IMG/VR virus record: IMGVR_UViG_3300010396_000073 | Coordinates: 1 to 38,632 of that record | DNA: 38,632 nt | Reading direction: 5' to 3' (one strand) | DNA from: a virus | Shown here: positions 5,699 through 14,052 of the stretch, in pieces | How the letters are laid out: the number at the start of each line of letters is the position of its first letter | Numbering within the stretch: the first letter of the stretch is position 1 | Translations under genes and position numbers: made by a program | The notes under the pieces: model-generated | What the model was told of the DNA's origin: nothing | Database searches by the model: none | The model's input: only the letters and a program-made list of their open reading frames with translations

Positions 5699-6823
5699 TT
5701 AGTTGCGAGCCCCACTTTTTGCACAGTTGCTATGCACCAAAAATGGGCCTTTCTTTTGAGATGTGAACTGGATTTCCCTTACTTCTTCCGCATGTCCGCT
5801 GGCTAAAGCCTCTGATCCTTTGCTTATATTTGAGTCCCGCATATGGTCGTATATCCTCTTAGTTTCCGATCCTACCCTGTGGCCCATGTAGTGCTCGACC
5901 ACGTTGTAGGGCACGTCGGGATTCTCCAAAAGGCGTGTATTTGCTGTGTGGCGCATATCATAGAACCTCAGTCGCGCCAGTCGCGGGAACTTTTTCGCAG
6001 CCTCTTTTCGGATGGCATACCATGACTTATAGAACGAATAGATTGGTCTGCTGAAGTCTGGCCCCTTGCTTCCGTTCGGCGCACGGTGAGGGATAATGAA
6101 GTGCTCCGGCTCTGAAGCTCCTTTATCGTAGGCGTGGTCTATAAGCTGCCTTAATGCCCAGCGTGCGTCATGGTTACACTTTAGAGTCCTCACCCGGTAG
6201 TCATTCTTCACCTGATCGCAAATCTTCAACCATGAGCATTCTTTTGTGTCCACATCCATAAACCTCAGTCGGCGTACTTCCTTCGTTCCCATACAAGTGT
6301 TTCTGGCCAAGAGGCTCGCGCAATAAGTAACCAGCCAGCGGGAGTTTCCGGCAGCGACTCGAAACAACTCCTTTTCCTCTTCTGGCTCCAAAGCAATTCC
6401 CACCTTAGTTCTCGGGATTGGCAGAGGTTCGTAAAACTTCTTAATCGGCTCCCACAATGCGGCCCGATCCATGATCTGCGCAAGTATTACCCCTAGCTCG
6501 CGATTGCATCTGATTACCTTGTCTTTTCGTTGTGCTTGGTAGGCCGAAACATGGCCAATGTGGATTTCCCTTAAGCGCAAGAGGCCAAAGAATGGAGTCA
6601 TGGCCTTAATACCGGCTTTATAGTCGCGTACAGAACCCGGAGACAAGCGGACGCGCGAGTCGATCCAGATTCTGGCGGCTTCGGGGAAGGTAAGCTCACC
6701 AAAATCTACTTCCCGCATTAGGTTGTGTTTAAGATTCTCACACGCTGGGCAGGAGATGTGACCCAACGTATGCTGAAATAAGATTGACAAATTGTACTCT
6801 CCCCCCTCGGGCCAGTTATGCAC
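5699..6823 (-). CDS. int: Tyrosine-type integrase
   Basis: The 374-residue product has an N-terminal CPAC knuckle (25-28), a SAM-like core-binding domain at about 45-130 and a catalytic domain from about 145. Visible catalytic elements are K206 in a beta-hairpin, 'YDMRHT' with R291, 'MGHR' with H315 and 'RIYDH' with Y325 as nucleophile. At the first catalytic Arg position, 'NTCMGTKEVRRLRF', the residue aligned with Arg seems to be Gly179. The start is a GTG at 6823 without a clear ribosome site; an ATG at codon 36 is possible. A leftward promoter lies about 70 bases upstream, and the candidate attP is downstream. It would insert the phage into a host tRNA gene. Confidence 0.93.
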   Translation of the reverse strand: MHNWPEGGEYNLSILFQHTLGHISCPACENLKHNLMREVDFGELTFPEAARIWIDSRVRLSPGSVRDYKAGIKAMTPFFGLLRLREIHIGHVSAYQAQRKDKVIRCNRELGVILAQIMDRAALWEPIKKFYEPLPIPRTKVGIALEPEEEKELFRVAAGNSRWLVTYCASLLARNTCMGTKEVRRLRFMDVDTKECSWLKICDQVKNDYRVRTLKCNHDARWALRQLIDHAYDKGASEPEHFIIPHRAPNGSKGPDFSRPIYSFYKSWYAIRKEAAKKFPRLARLRFYDMRHTANTRLLENPDVPYNVVEHYMGHRVGSETKRIYDHMRDSNISKGSEALASGHAEEVREIQFTSQKKGPFLVHSNCAKSGARN

Positions 6824-6896
6824 AGTGCCGCACTATTTCTGAATTTGTAACAAGCGCCGATAGGTCGTCACGAACTGCCCATCGGTCGGCACCAAG

Positions 6897-6926
6897 AATA
6901 TAAACTTGCTAGCAAATTTTCCACAA
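6897..6926 (-). promoter_or_regulatory. Leftward promoter of the integrase unit
   Basis: On the minus strand TTGTGG (6921-6926) and TATATT (6897-6902) are separated by 18 bases. The palindrome TTGCTAGCAA (6906-6915) lies inside the spacer, so a protein bound there would block polymerase. Transcripts would start near 6890 and run into the integrase gene and the early cluster. Confidence 0.55.
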
Positions 6927-6946
6927 GAGAAAACTTGCTAGCAAGT
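6906..6946. promoter_or_regulatory. Pair of palindromic operators
   Basis: TTGCTAGCAA (6906-6915) and ACTTGCTAGCAAGT (6933-6946) are perfect palindromes of 10 and 14 bases that share the same 10-base core, with centres 29 bases apart. The first lies in the spacer of the leftward promoter, and the second abuts a TATAAA (6946-6951) facing the rightward gene at 6972. The pattern is that of paired repressor sites in a divergent control region. Confidence 0.75.
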
Positions 6947-6971
6947 ATAAATTTTGTGTTAAGGTGCGGGA

Positions 6972-7139
6972 ATGCCCAAGTGCAAAGAGCACAACGTTGA
7001 TTTGATTTGCCCCAAATGCCGCGCTGCGGAAGGCGGTAAAGCTAGGGCCAGAAAGTACACGAAGGAACAGCTAAAGAGGATGGGCGAGGCGGGCGGAAGG
7101 CCAAAAACAAAAGCCCTGAAACCGAAGTCTCAGGGCTAG
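6972..7139 (+). CDS. Small basic zinc-knuckle protein with AT-hook-like motif
   Basis: This 55-residue protein begins MPKCKEHNVDLICPKCRAAEG: one Cys/His set (C4, H7) with CPKC (13-16) forms a plausible zinc knuckle. The second half is Lys/Arg-rich and carries 'GGRPKTK', like an AT-hook core. AAGGTG stands seven or eight bases before the ATG. It is the only gene pointing right from the operator region and is probably a DNA-binding regulator. Its last codons overlap the terminator of the leftward late unit. Confidence 0.65.
   Translation: MPKCKEHNVDLICPKCRAAEGGKARARKYTKEQLKRMGEAGGRPKTKALKPKSQG
7102..7137 (-). terminator. Intrinsic terminator of the leftward late unit
   Basis: AGCCCTGA (7112-7119) and TCAGGGCT (7130-7137) form a perfect 8-bp stem with a 10-base loop. 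On the minus strand it is followed by TTTGTTTTTG (7111-7102). It sits 30 bases past the stop of the last tail-region gene (7166) and shields the control region from late transcription. Confidence 0.82.
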
Positions 7140-7165
7140 CCACTTCTTGATTGCTTGGGATTGTA

Positions 7166-7513
7166 CTACTGGATTGTCAGCGTAATAGTTCCCGCCGGGG
7201 CCGCTTGGTCTTTTCCTGTCGTTCCGCACACTGGCGTATTAGGCGAGGAATCTGCGAAGTTTGAGCTTTGGGCAATCACCTGATAGCAGTATTGGGTATT
7301 GGCTTGGACGTTAGTGTCGGTGAACGTCAAACCTGAAATCCCTGCTTGGATAGTGGTAAAGGTTCCTGTAGCTGTCGAGCCGCGCTGAACCTCGTAAGTT
7401 ACCCCCGAAGTAGACGAAGCAACCCAAGTCAGTACAGCTTTATGGGTGGTCTGGCAGGTTGCCAGAATCGCCAGTAAAGGCAGAAGCGAGAGACATTTTA
7501 TTAGGTATTTCAT
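7166..7513 (-). CDS. Lipoprotein-like fibronectin type III domain protein
   Basis: The 115-residue product has a lipoprotein signal: MKYLIK, a hydrophobic core LSLLPLLAI and the lipobox LATC with Cys20. The rest is one fibronectin type III domain at about 25-100, with the usual 'VLTWVASSTSGVTYEVQRG' opening, 'TFTDTNVQANTQYCYQVIAQ' and closing strands. AAGGA lies about six bases before the ATG. It overlaps the end of the beta-helix gene by 74 bases. In the cell it would be a lipid-anchored envelope protein, odd for a gene in a tail module. It could affect adsorption or mark the lysogen's surface. Confidence 0.75.
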   Translation of the reverse strand: MKYLIKCLSLLPLLAILATCQTTHKAVLTWVASSTSGVTYEVQRGSTATGTFTTIQAGISGLTFTDTNVQANTQYCYQVIAQSSNFADSSPNTPVCGTTGKDQAAPAGTITLTIQ

Positions 7514-9638
7514 TGGTATCCTTTCGTGAGAACTTTACGAACATGGCTCCGGCTGGGGCAGGCGGCGGGCTGGTAGAATTTGCCGGGTAGCAAGCCGTTG
7601 GATCGAAGCTCAATGCGCTGCCTGAACCATCCGGTTTTCCGCCCATAACATTCAGGAAGCAATCAAATGCTGGAATGCTATTAGCTTCTCCGTTCGCATC
7701 TGTGACTAGACTTCCCCCTGTACACTGCGAACTCTTTGTAGCCAAACTACCCGCATATGTTCCACCTGAGCACCGTCCCAAATTGCCTCCGGTAACGTCT
7801 GGGCCGATGGGAGGAAATGGTTCAGACTGCCAAAAAGCAGGTTTCGTGGACAAAAAGAATGATGCTGGCAGGTTGTTGTTACTTGGCACGGCATTGGCGA
7901 ACTGCGCAAGGCCGCTTGGAACTTCCCCTGAAACAAACCGATTCGCGGCGTTTACAACATCATAGTTTCCCCAGCGCATCAGTCCTGTGGTTGTACATTT
8001 ATCAGCATCAAACGTTCCTGTTCCGCCGCAATCAGAAACAAAATGCGTTAGAGAGCTATCCTGTGCGCCACCATTACCTGTGAATCCCAGCGTGTAGACG
8101 GAGGTATTTCCCGAGGCACACGTAGGGCTCGCGGAAGTGGCCGAACATGTGTAGTTGTTCGTGAAGCTTGCTTGCCCTAACACATTTCCGATGACGTTAA
8201 AGAAGCGGGAGGCAGCATAAATCTGAATCGGTACAGTCTGTGCATTGCAAGCTACTCCATCGCACAATGCTTGCCAGCCTAAAATACGATTTCGGAATAC
8301 GCTCAGGAATGAGTGGTTACCGTGTACGTTGTCTGCCTGATAGCCTCCGGCGATATTACCTTCCGCCAAATTAAATGAGTTTCCTGAGGAGTGATCGTTA
8401 ATGCAAGGCTGGAACCATCCCGCCGAGACCGTGTAAACGTCGTCAATGCAAAAGTTATAGGCGAATACATCTCCTGTGCCGCCGCCGTTGTTTGGGTTCG
8501 GCTCGGTCAATTGCTGAAAGATGTTATTGACGATGAGATTATCGCCATCCGTGAAGTCTTCCACTCCATAGCTGCGCGAAGCGTGGCTCTGCGATTGGTA
8601 AAAGTAGTTGTTTTGCGCTGTGCAGTGAGCGGCGTCCTGGAAGCTAATATGGGCACGTCCAGCCACCGTACTGCGCACGCCGCTGATCCAGCAATTAGAC
8701 GCGTTGAACGCCAGCATTGCCCAAGTCCCGGAGTTTCCAGACGTATTGTCTATAGATAGGTTCTCTATCCCTACGTTGGTGACAATCGAAGTCGCGTACC
8801 ATGCTTGAGGCTTTTGTCCTGTAGACCAATTGGACATCCTGATTGCCGGACTGATTGTGACTGTGCGGCTTGATCCCGAACCACTTACTGCGGTGATTGT
8901 CACTACCTGCTGCTGAGAGCGGTTGCACATCACTGTGCCGTTATTGCAGTTTGTGACATTGCAGGTTCCCCCATTGCAGGTTCCGTCCGTACGTGCTGCT
9001 CCGGCGCTTCCTCCGTTTGAACACACGCCAGTGACTAAGCAGTTCCAGATTTCTCCCGTGTCTGCCGTCTCATCCAACTGGTCAAGAACTAAAACATTTC
9101 CTACGGTAAGATTGGTCGCCGATCCAACGGCTGGAGTGGTAGAGCCGCAATTTGACAGGGTAATTACCGTCGTACCTGCCGAGTAACCTGCCGTCCAATC
9201 GCATACATTCTGTTCGGAATTGGAAGATGAGTTTGATCCGCACATTCCAATACCAGCGTTCAGGCCGCCACAGCTATTTGAGTCGCTTGTGAATGCCAAA
9301 AATGTCGCATTTGCGCCTGATCCTCTGATCACCACATTGCTGCGGGTGATTCCTATGCCCGCCGAAAGCGCGAAGTTGCCTGGACCTAAGAGCAAGAAAG
9401 TGTTGTTCGGGCACGCCGCCAGAAGAGAATTTATGGTTGCTGGACTAGTCCCCGCTGCTACGGTTGAACCACACTGCGTCCAGGATCCAGACGGTATACC
9501 CCCCGTAACGCCAGCCGTTGACCAATCCGTAGCGCGGGAAGGGTCAATAATTCCAGACCACAATTGCGCATGTGAGCAAATAGTTGCAACTAAAAGGCAA
9601 AATAATATTTTTGCTGAAAACAACCGAATCTTAGGCAT
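7440..9638 (-). CDS. Secreted parallel beta-helix protein (tailspike or adhesin-like)
   Basis: The 732-residue product has a Sec signal (MPKIRLFSAKILFCLLVATICSHA, cleavage before or after Q25). It then follows the pectate-lyase/parallel beta-helix plan: an opening 'SPATINSLLAACPNNTFLLLGPGNFAL', rungs such as 'GIGITRSNVVIRGSGANATFLAF', 'IENLSIDNTSGNSG' and 'NNYFYQSQSHA', and many Asn/Gly and Cys residues. A Pro-rich stretch 'SPPPAPAG' near 690 precedes a short tail. Such folds form tailspikes that bind or cleave surface glycans, but virion tailspikes lack signal peptides. No active-site set can be assigned by eye. Confidence 0.75.
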   Translation of the reverse strand: MPKIRLFSAKILFCLLVATICSHAQLWSGIIDPSRATDWSTAGVTGGIPSGSWTQCGSTVAAGTSPATINSLLAACPNNTFLLLGPGNFALSAGIGITRSNVVIRGSGANATFLAFTSDSNSCGGLNAGIGMCGSNSSSNSEQNVCDWTAGYSAGTTVITLSNCGSTTPAVGSATNLTVGNVLVLDQLDETADTGEIWNCLVTGVCSNGGSAGAARTDGTCNGGTCNVTNCNNGTVMCNRSQQQVVTITAVSGSGSSRTVTISPAIRMSNWSTGQKPQAWYATSIVTNVGIENLSIDNTSGNSGTWAMLAFNASNCWISGVRSTVAGRAHISFQDAAHCTAQNNYFYQSQSHASRSYGVEDFTDGDNLIVNNIFQQLTEPNPNNGGGTGDVFAYNFCIDDVYTVSAGWFQPCINDHSSGNSFNLAEGNIAGGYQADNVHGNHSFLSVFRNRILGWQALCDGVACNAQTVPIQIYAASRFFNVIGNVLGQASFTNNYTCSATSASPTCASGNTSVYTLGFTGNGGAQDSSLTHFVSDCGGTGTFDADKCTTTGLMRWGNYDVVNAANRFVSGEVPSGLAQFANAVPSNNNLPASFFLSTKPAFWQSEPFPPIGPDVTGGNLGRCSGGTYAGSLATKSSQCTGGSLVTDANGEANSIPAFDCFLNVMGGKPDGSGSALSFDPTACYPANSTSPPPAPAGAMFVKFSRKDTNEIPNKMSLASAFTGDSGNLPDHP

Positions 9639-9664
9639 AATATTCAGGAATTTGGAGGCAAGAT

Positions 9665-9772
9665 ATGAGCGAATTGAAAAGACTTGCTTGGACTGGAATA
9701 TGGACTGGCATCGCTTTGTTCGGCGCGATGTTTTTAGGTATTTGGACCGTTATGACAGTTTTCGGTAGCTAA
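9665..9772 (+). CDS. 35-residue single-pass membrane protein
   Basis: MSELKRLAW is followed by a hydrophobic helix (TGIALFGAMFLGIWTVMTVFG) and a stop. GGAGG lies seven bases before the ATG, a strong reason to accept so short a gene. It runs rightward, diverging from the beta-helix gene 26 bases away and abutting the end of the 9773 gene. A moron-like membrane peptide is likely; function unknown. Confidence 0.65.
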   Translation: MSELKRLAWTGIWTGIALFGAMFLGIWTVMTVFGS

Positions 9773-10474
9773 TCACTTGAATGCTATCGAAGAAAACGCC
9801 GCCTCCCCGGACGGTGTTTGATTGAGCACCGGAGCCGTTCCCGTCGTCGCATTCAACAGATAGCAATACACATCGTTTACATCCACCGTGTAAGGCGAAC
9901 CAATACTCACGAATGAATGCTGCTCATTGATTGCGTGAAAAATCAGATCATCGCTTCCCGTAAGACTTAGCGCAGTTCCAGTGCACGCTGTACACCCGGT
10001 AGGCTCCGCATTCCCTGACACGTCAAAAGTGGCCGTCCCTGTTGATCGGTGCCATTCCGTGATCTGCACGGCGAAGAACGCATCCTCGCTTAAAGAGAGC
10101 GTCACGCTTACCGAGGTCGTGCCGCCTGTAACGCTCGTAATGTACGAGATGTCTGTCGCGCCCGATGAAGGAATAAACGCCGAACAATTGCTGCAATGAG
10201 TGGAAGTCCCGCCGCCCGAAGTGGATGCTATCGTTACGTTTTCAGTTGTGAATGTATCAATGATGAGGAGATTCCCGTCGGTAGCAGCGGGAATGGTCGT
10301 AGCGCAGGTCGTGGACGGAACAGTGCACGACGGATTGAAGGTTGAATTAACCAGCGTCCATGTAACTCCACCGCTGGCCGTTTGCCCGTTCAACTGCATA
10401 AACGTAGCCCTCTGTCCAAAACACAATGCGGAGAATAAGAGAAGGCTAGTTGTAATTTTTGCCAAGAGTCGCAT
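9773..10474 (-). CDS. Exported beta-rich protein of the tail region
   Basis: The 233-residue product begins MRLLAKITTSLLLFSALCFGQ, a clear Sec signal peptide. The mature part is Thr/Ser/Gly-rich with Cys pairs ('CTACTG', 'CSNC') and a regular beta pattern ('TSVSVTLSLSEDAFFAVQITEWH'), ending in 'GEAAFSSIAFK'. The signal-peptide ATG at 10474 overlaps the end of the 1196-residue fibre gene by 29 bases. Extra in-frame sequence upstream is ignored. It may be a surface-binding or host-range factor; no family is assigned. Confidence 0.7.
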   Translation of the reverse strand: MRLLAKITTSLLLFSALCFGQRATFMQLNGQTASGGVTWTLVNSTFNPSCTVPSTTCATTIPAATDGNLLIIDTFTTENVTIASTSGGGTSTHCSNCSAFIPSSGATDISYITSVTGGTTSVSVTLSLSEDAFFAVQITEWHRSTGTATFDVSGNAEPTGCTACTGTALSLTGSDDLIFHAINEQHSFVSIGSPYTVDVNDVYCYLLNATTGTAPVLNQTPSGEAAFSSIAFK

Positions 10475-13400
10475 AGCAGTTTGTCCCGTCATAAGTGAAG
10501 GCCAAGACATCAATGGCATTCGCGGAGGATGAAAGCGTGATCGCTCCAGATCCCCCGTTGATTACCTTCCATGTGCATCCGGTTCCGAGGGTCAATCCTT
10601 CCCCGCCAGTGGCATCCTGTTTGAGCCAAATAACGTAAGAGCCTCCATTCACCAAGCCTGTCAGGTTTAAGGTGCGCGAACCGCTATGAACAGTGAAGGT
10701 CAGTGAGGCGTTAGAGCAAGGTACAGAGCCAATCGCCCACGTTACCGTTGCGCTATCGGTCTGTGCGGAGAACGATCCCGGAACACAAACGGAAGAGCTG
10801 TTGTCCACCAATTGGCTGCTTGAGTTTGATCCAAGCACGGTTTTGCTGGCCGGAATGGTTGCCCCATTTACTTGATTGGCATTATTCACGCCAGTGCTAG
10901 TAGTGGTTATTGTGCAACCTGCCCCGCAGGTCATAGTTGCCGTGGTATTGGTTGCCGTTGATATAGCACTAAAAGCGGTGGTTCCGGCAGACCCGAGAGC
11001 CGTCCACGTATTCGCGGCGGAGCAAAACTTCATTACTCCACCCGTTGAATTAAATTCAATCTGGCCAGCGGTGCAAGTCCCAGGATCGGAAGAATGCACT
11101 GGTTGCAAGAGGTCTGCTGCGCTAAAACTCTGCAATCCTGTCGAGTAGGTATTTGCTTGATCGTTATAAACAGTAGTTGAAACCTGATCGCTCTTTGTGA
11201 GCGCCGAGAATGTACCTATCTGATTTGTAGCTGAGGCATGGAGAACGTGAGTCGTGGTGTTGTCAGTTGCGGATTCTCCTACGATTCCGGTGGTCGCATC
11301 TGGGAAAGTAAAGACGCGGTTCCCCGTCGGCGTTCCGGTAATTTTCATTGATGTGCTGCCCTGCGTTCCGCCGCCGTAGAACCAAATGTTCTGCGGGGGA
11401 GCAGTTGCAGAGCCTAAATCCTTGGCCGATTGAAATAGAAGCGGGCTGTTAATGCTTACTGCGGACAAATTGTCTAAGTGGACGGTCGCGCCACCCGAAT
11501 TAGCGCCAAAAAGAATGGCGTCATAATTCGTGTTATCGCTATACCAGAAAGAGCACTGCCCATTTGAAAGCGCAAGCGAAGATTGTCCGGGCGTGTAGGT
11601 AGTGAGGCTGAAAATATTTACCAGAGAAGTTACAGGGTTGGCGTTGATTGTTCCCGCACCACTGTTGCAAAGTGCGAATGGAATATTGTTTCCAAATCCT
11701 GTCGAGCCTGCTTGGGGAACGGTATAAGACTGAGACGAAGCATTTCCTCCGATAACTAGGCTGGCGCGGTCGGTTGCTGCAATCGTGTAGCTAGTCCCGG
11801 TTTGGGTATTGACGCCAATCCCTGCGGGAGACCACTGTGGCGCGGTCGCCAATCCACCCGAAGGAATAGAAATCAGAGTTTGCGGGACTCCGTTGGTCGC
11901 GGTCGGGCCTGCAAGTCTCGTGAATGCTCCAGATGCCCCGCCATAGGGAAGATCGCCCAACGTGGTGAGAGGATTAGCGACCGAGTTATTCAGAACGAAA
12001 GCATCCGTCGCAACTTTAGTTGTGCTGTCTCCATTGGTCTGCGTAGTTGCAGTTGTGCCATTTGCAAGTGCGGTTGAAACCGACATCGTTCCGGCGGCAT
12101 CTTGCACAACTCCGGTGCTCGCAGAAGCATTTATTCCCAATCCGCCGGAAGCGGGATTGACCGTTCCGGTAATCTCTACTTTTTCCTGATTCGTTGCCGG
12201 ATTGGAATGCGTTGCCGTTAAGCCTGTCGCGTTCACTGTGCTAGTAATGAAGTTGATGCCAGCCTGCGAAGTGTTATTTACGCCGCCCGTCTGGTGCGGA
12301 ATGGTGCAGGAGCCGCCGAGCGCACAACTCTGACTGTTTACCGTTGTCGTCGTATTGTTGAGAGTTGCACTTTCGACACCGCCGGAAGGATTCGAGAACG
12401 TAATGCCGCCCGCGCCAGCAGTGTTAGTAAAGTTCAAAAGCACCTGTGACGTGTTATTGACAGTGTTTGTCTGAAGTGTTGCCCCAGAACCACCTGACCC
12501 GCACGGTGAGCCTGTATCGGCAAGGAACCATGTTCCACCGCTATTTGTCGGCTGGGCGCAATCGCCAGTGTTGAATCCGGCAGCCAGTGGCACCATTAAG
12601 TGATCCGCGCCGTTTACCCAAAAGTGCCAATTGTTATTGGTGGAGTCATATCCAACCTGCCCATTTGCTGTACTCGCGAAACTAGCGAACACTGGGAGTT
12701 TAAGGTTAGTAGAACTGCTGAAATCTACTATGCCGCTTGCGGAGAATTTCTGCGTCGGAATGGATACTCCGTTAGTATTGATGAGTAAATAATCCGCGCC
12801 AGCATCTTGCCGACTCCATCTCCACCCCGTAGACCCGTCCACCAATGGAAAGTATTGAATCGTGTTGTCTGATCGCCATTGAATCGTGTGGCGCGGAGTT
12901 CCGCCGTTGTCCGTCACGTCGAATTGATGACCATTGACAGCCTTCCAGTCGCCCCGTCCGAACATGGAATAGTTTTCGCTGGTGCCTGCCGTTTGATTGT
13001 CACCGACCACGCCATAGCATTTACTTACCGCTGCGCCAAGGATTGAATTGCATCCCAAGCCCTCATATCCATCTACTTCACCAACGGTCGTGGTGCTTCC
13101 GTTTACAGAGTTTACATATCCAATTCCACCTCGAAGAAATGGCAGATTGCCGCCAGTGGATTCGACCGCGATTGCATTTTCAGACGCTTGCAATGCGGTG
13201 TTTGTAGGGCTATTGACTGTTCCAATTACGTCAATTTCTGGGCTGACCGCATCTAAGGATTGATTATTAGCGAAATTTCCCGTCAGAACATTTACGAAAT
13301 ATCCCGAAAGATCGCTACTGGTAGGGCTTGTTCTTGTCTGAGTGCAGCGAAGCATGGCATGTAATCCGCTTCCAGAGGTTGAATTCCATGCACAGGTATT

Positions 13401-14036
13401 AAGAGCGGATGGGTCTCCACCCGTAAAATCCCAAATGGTCACATTGGCGGGAACAGAAGGGCATGCAGGCCCGGAATATCCCGTGGGAATTTCTACGATG
13501 CCAGTGCTAGAGCCTAGGTCTGCTACTGCCGCTGCGCATGTGGTGAAATGAGTTCCGTCTACTACCCGGATACCATTGATGTTTGGGAATGTGTTTGTTC
13601 CGGTGAAGTTATTGTTTGCTGGGAGAAGGTTTGTTCCTCCAGAACCTCCGACTGATACCGTATAAGGGCCGAAGCTGAAGCCTTTATAGGTCAGCGTATA
13701 GTCGTAATTTCCTGATGCAGCGTAGGCTCCCCAGTTCCCTTGTCCATCCGTGGTGGAGACGCAAGCATTGGTTCCCGCTAAAACTACTTGTTGATTCGAT
13801 GGGCACGAAGTTCCCAGCGAAAGGTCGGTATAAGTAGTTGCCTTATTGGTACACGGAACGGCATTGGCGGGGTGAGTACAAATGCTCACCAGCGTATCCG
13901 GCATGGCCTGAATAAATATTCCCGGAGTACCCGGAACGCTGCCGCTTGTAAATGCAGGAGTGCTATCGCCAAAGCGAGAACCTTGCCCAAATGCCGCAAG
14001 TGAGCACAGGAATAAAAAGACTATTAATTTTTTCAT
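10446..14036 (-). CDS. Very large tail-fibre-like protein with Sec signal peptide
   Basis: The 1196-residue product begins MKKLIVFLFLCSLAAFGQGS, a good signal peptide. Residues 140-260 include a pectate-lyase-like opening ('FTTCAAAVADLGSSTGIVEI'). The middle (about 520-640) repeats 'NNTSQ' units. Residues 680-960 carry phage-fibre text: 'TLGDLPYGG', 'PQWSPAGIG', 'YTIAATDRASLV', 'SPLLFQSAKDLGSATAPPQNIWFYGG' and 'NRVFTFPDATTGIVG'. The C-terminus ('SYVIWLKQDATGGEGLTLGTGCTW') resembles receptor-binding tips. It lies after the fibre anchor gene (14053), so it is probably the receptor-binding fibre, but an exported surface protein cannot be excluded. Confidence 0.8.
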   Translation of the reverse strand: MKKLIVFLFLCSLAAFGQGSRFGDSTPAFTSGSVPGTPGIFIQAMPDTLVSICTHPANAVPCTNKATTYTDLSLGTSCPSNQQVVLAGTNACVSTTDGQGNWGAYAASGNYDYTLTYKGFSFGPYTVSVGGSGGTNLLPANNNFTGTNTFPNINGIRVVDGTHFTTCAAAVADLGSSTGIVEIPTGYSGPACPSVPANVTIWDFTGGDPSALNTCAWNSTSGSGLHAMLRCTQTRTSPTSSDLSGYFVNVLTGNFANNQSLDAVSPEIDVIGTVNSPTNTALQASENAIAVESTGGNLPFLRGGIGYVNSVNGSTTTVGEVDGYEGLGCNSILGAAVSKCYGVVGDNQTAGTSENYSMFGRGDWKAVNGHQFDVTDNGGTPRHTIQWRSDNTIQYFPLVDGSTGWRWSRQDAGADYLLINTNGVSIPTQKFSASGIVDFSSSTNLKLPVFASFASTANGQVGYDSTNNNWHFWVNGADHLMVPLAAGFNTGDCAQPTNSGGTWFLADTGSPCGSGGSGATLQTNTVNNTSQVLLNFTNTAGAGGITFSNPSGGVESATLNNTTTTVNSQSCALGGSCTIPHQTGGVNNTSQAGINFITSTVNATGLTATHSNPATNQEKVEITGTVNPASGGLGINASASTGVVQDAAGTMSVSTALANGTTATTQTNGDSTTKVATDAFVLNNSVANPLTTLGDLPYGGASGAFTRLAGPTATNGVPQTLISIPSGGLATAPQWSPAGIGVNTQTGTSYTIAATDRASLVIGGNASSQSYTVPQAGSTGFGNNIPFALCNSGAGTINANPVTSLVNIFSLTTYTPGQSSLALSNGQCSFWYSDNTNYDAILFGANSGGATVHLDNLSAVSINSPLLFQSAKDLGSATAPPQNIWFYGGGTQGSTSMKITGTPTGNRVFTFPDATTGIVGESATDNTTTHVLHASATNQIGTFSALTKSDQVSTTVYNDQANTYSTGLQSFSAADLLQPVHSSDPGTCTAGQIEFNSTGGVMKFCSAANTWTALGSAGTTAFSAISTATNTTATMTCGAGCTITTTSTGVNNANQVNGATIPASKTVLGSNSSSQLVDNSSSVCVPGSFSAQTDSATVTWAIGSVPCSNASLTFTVHSGSRTLNLTGLVNGGSYVIWLKQDATGGEGLTLGTGCTWKVINGGSGAITLSSSANAIDVLAFTYDGTNCYATLGKNYN

Positions 14037-14052
14037 GGAATTGTGGTGAGTT

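Noticed and set aside
7675-9186. Several open plus-strand frames of 60-120 codons opposite the beta-helix gene.
   Set aside because: They lack ribosome sites and protein-like composition and follow from the low stop frequency opposite Thr/Ser/Gly-rich codons.
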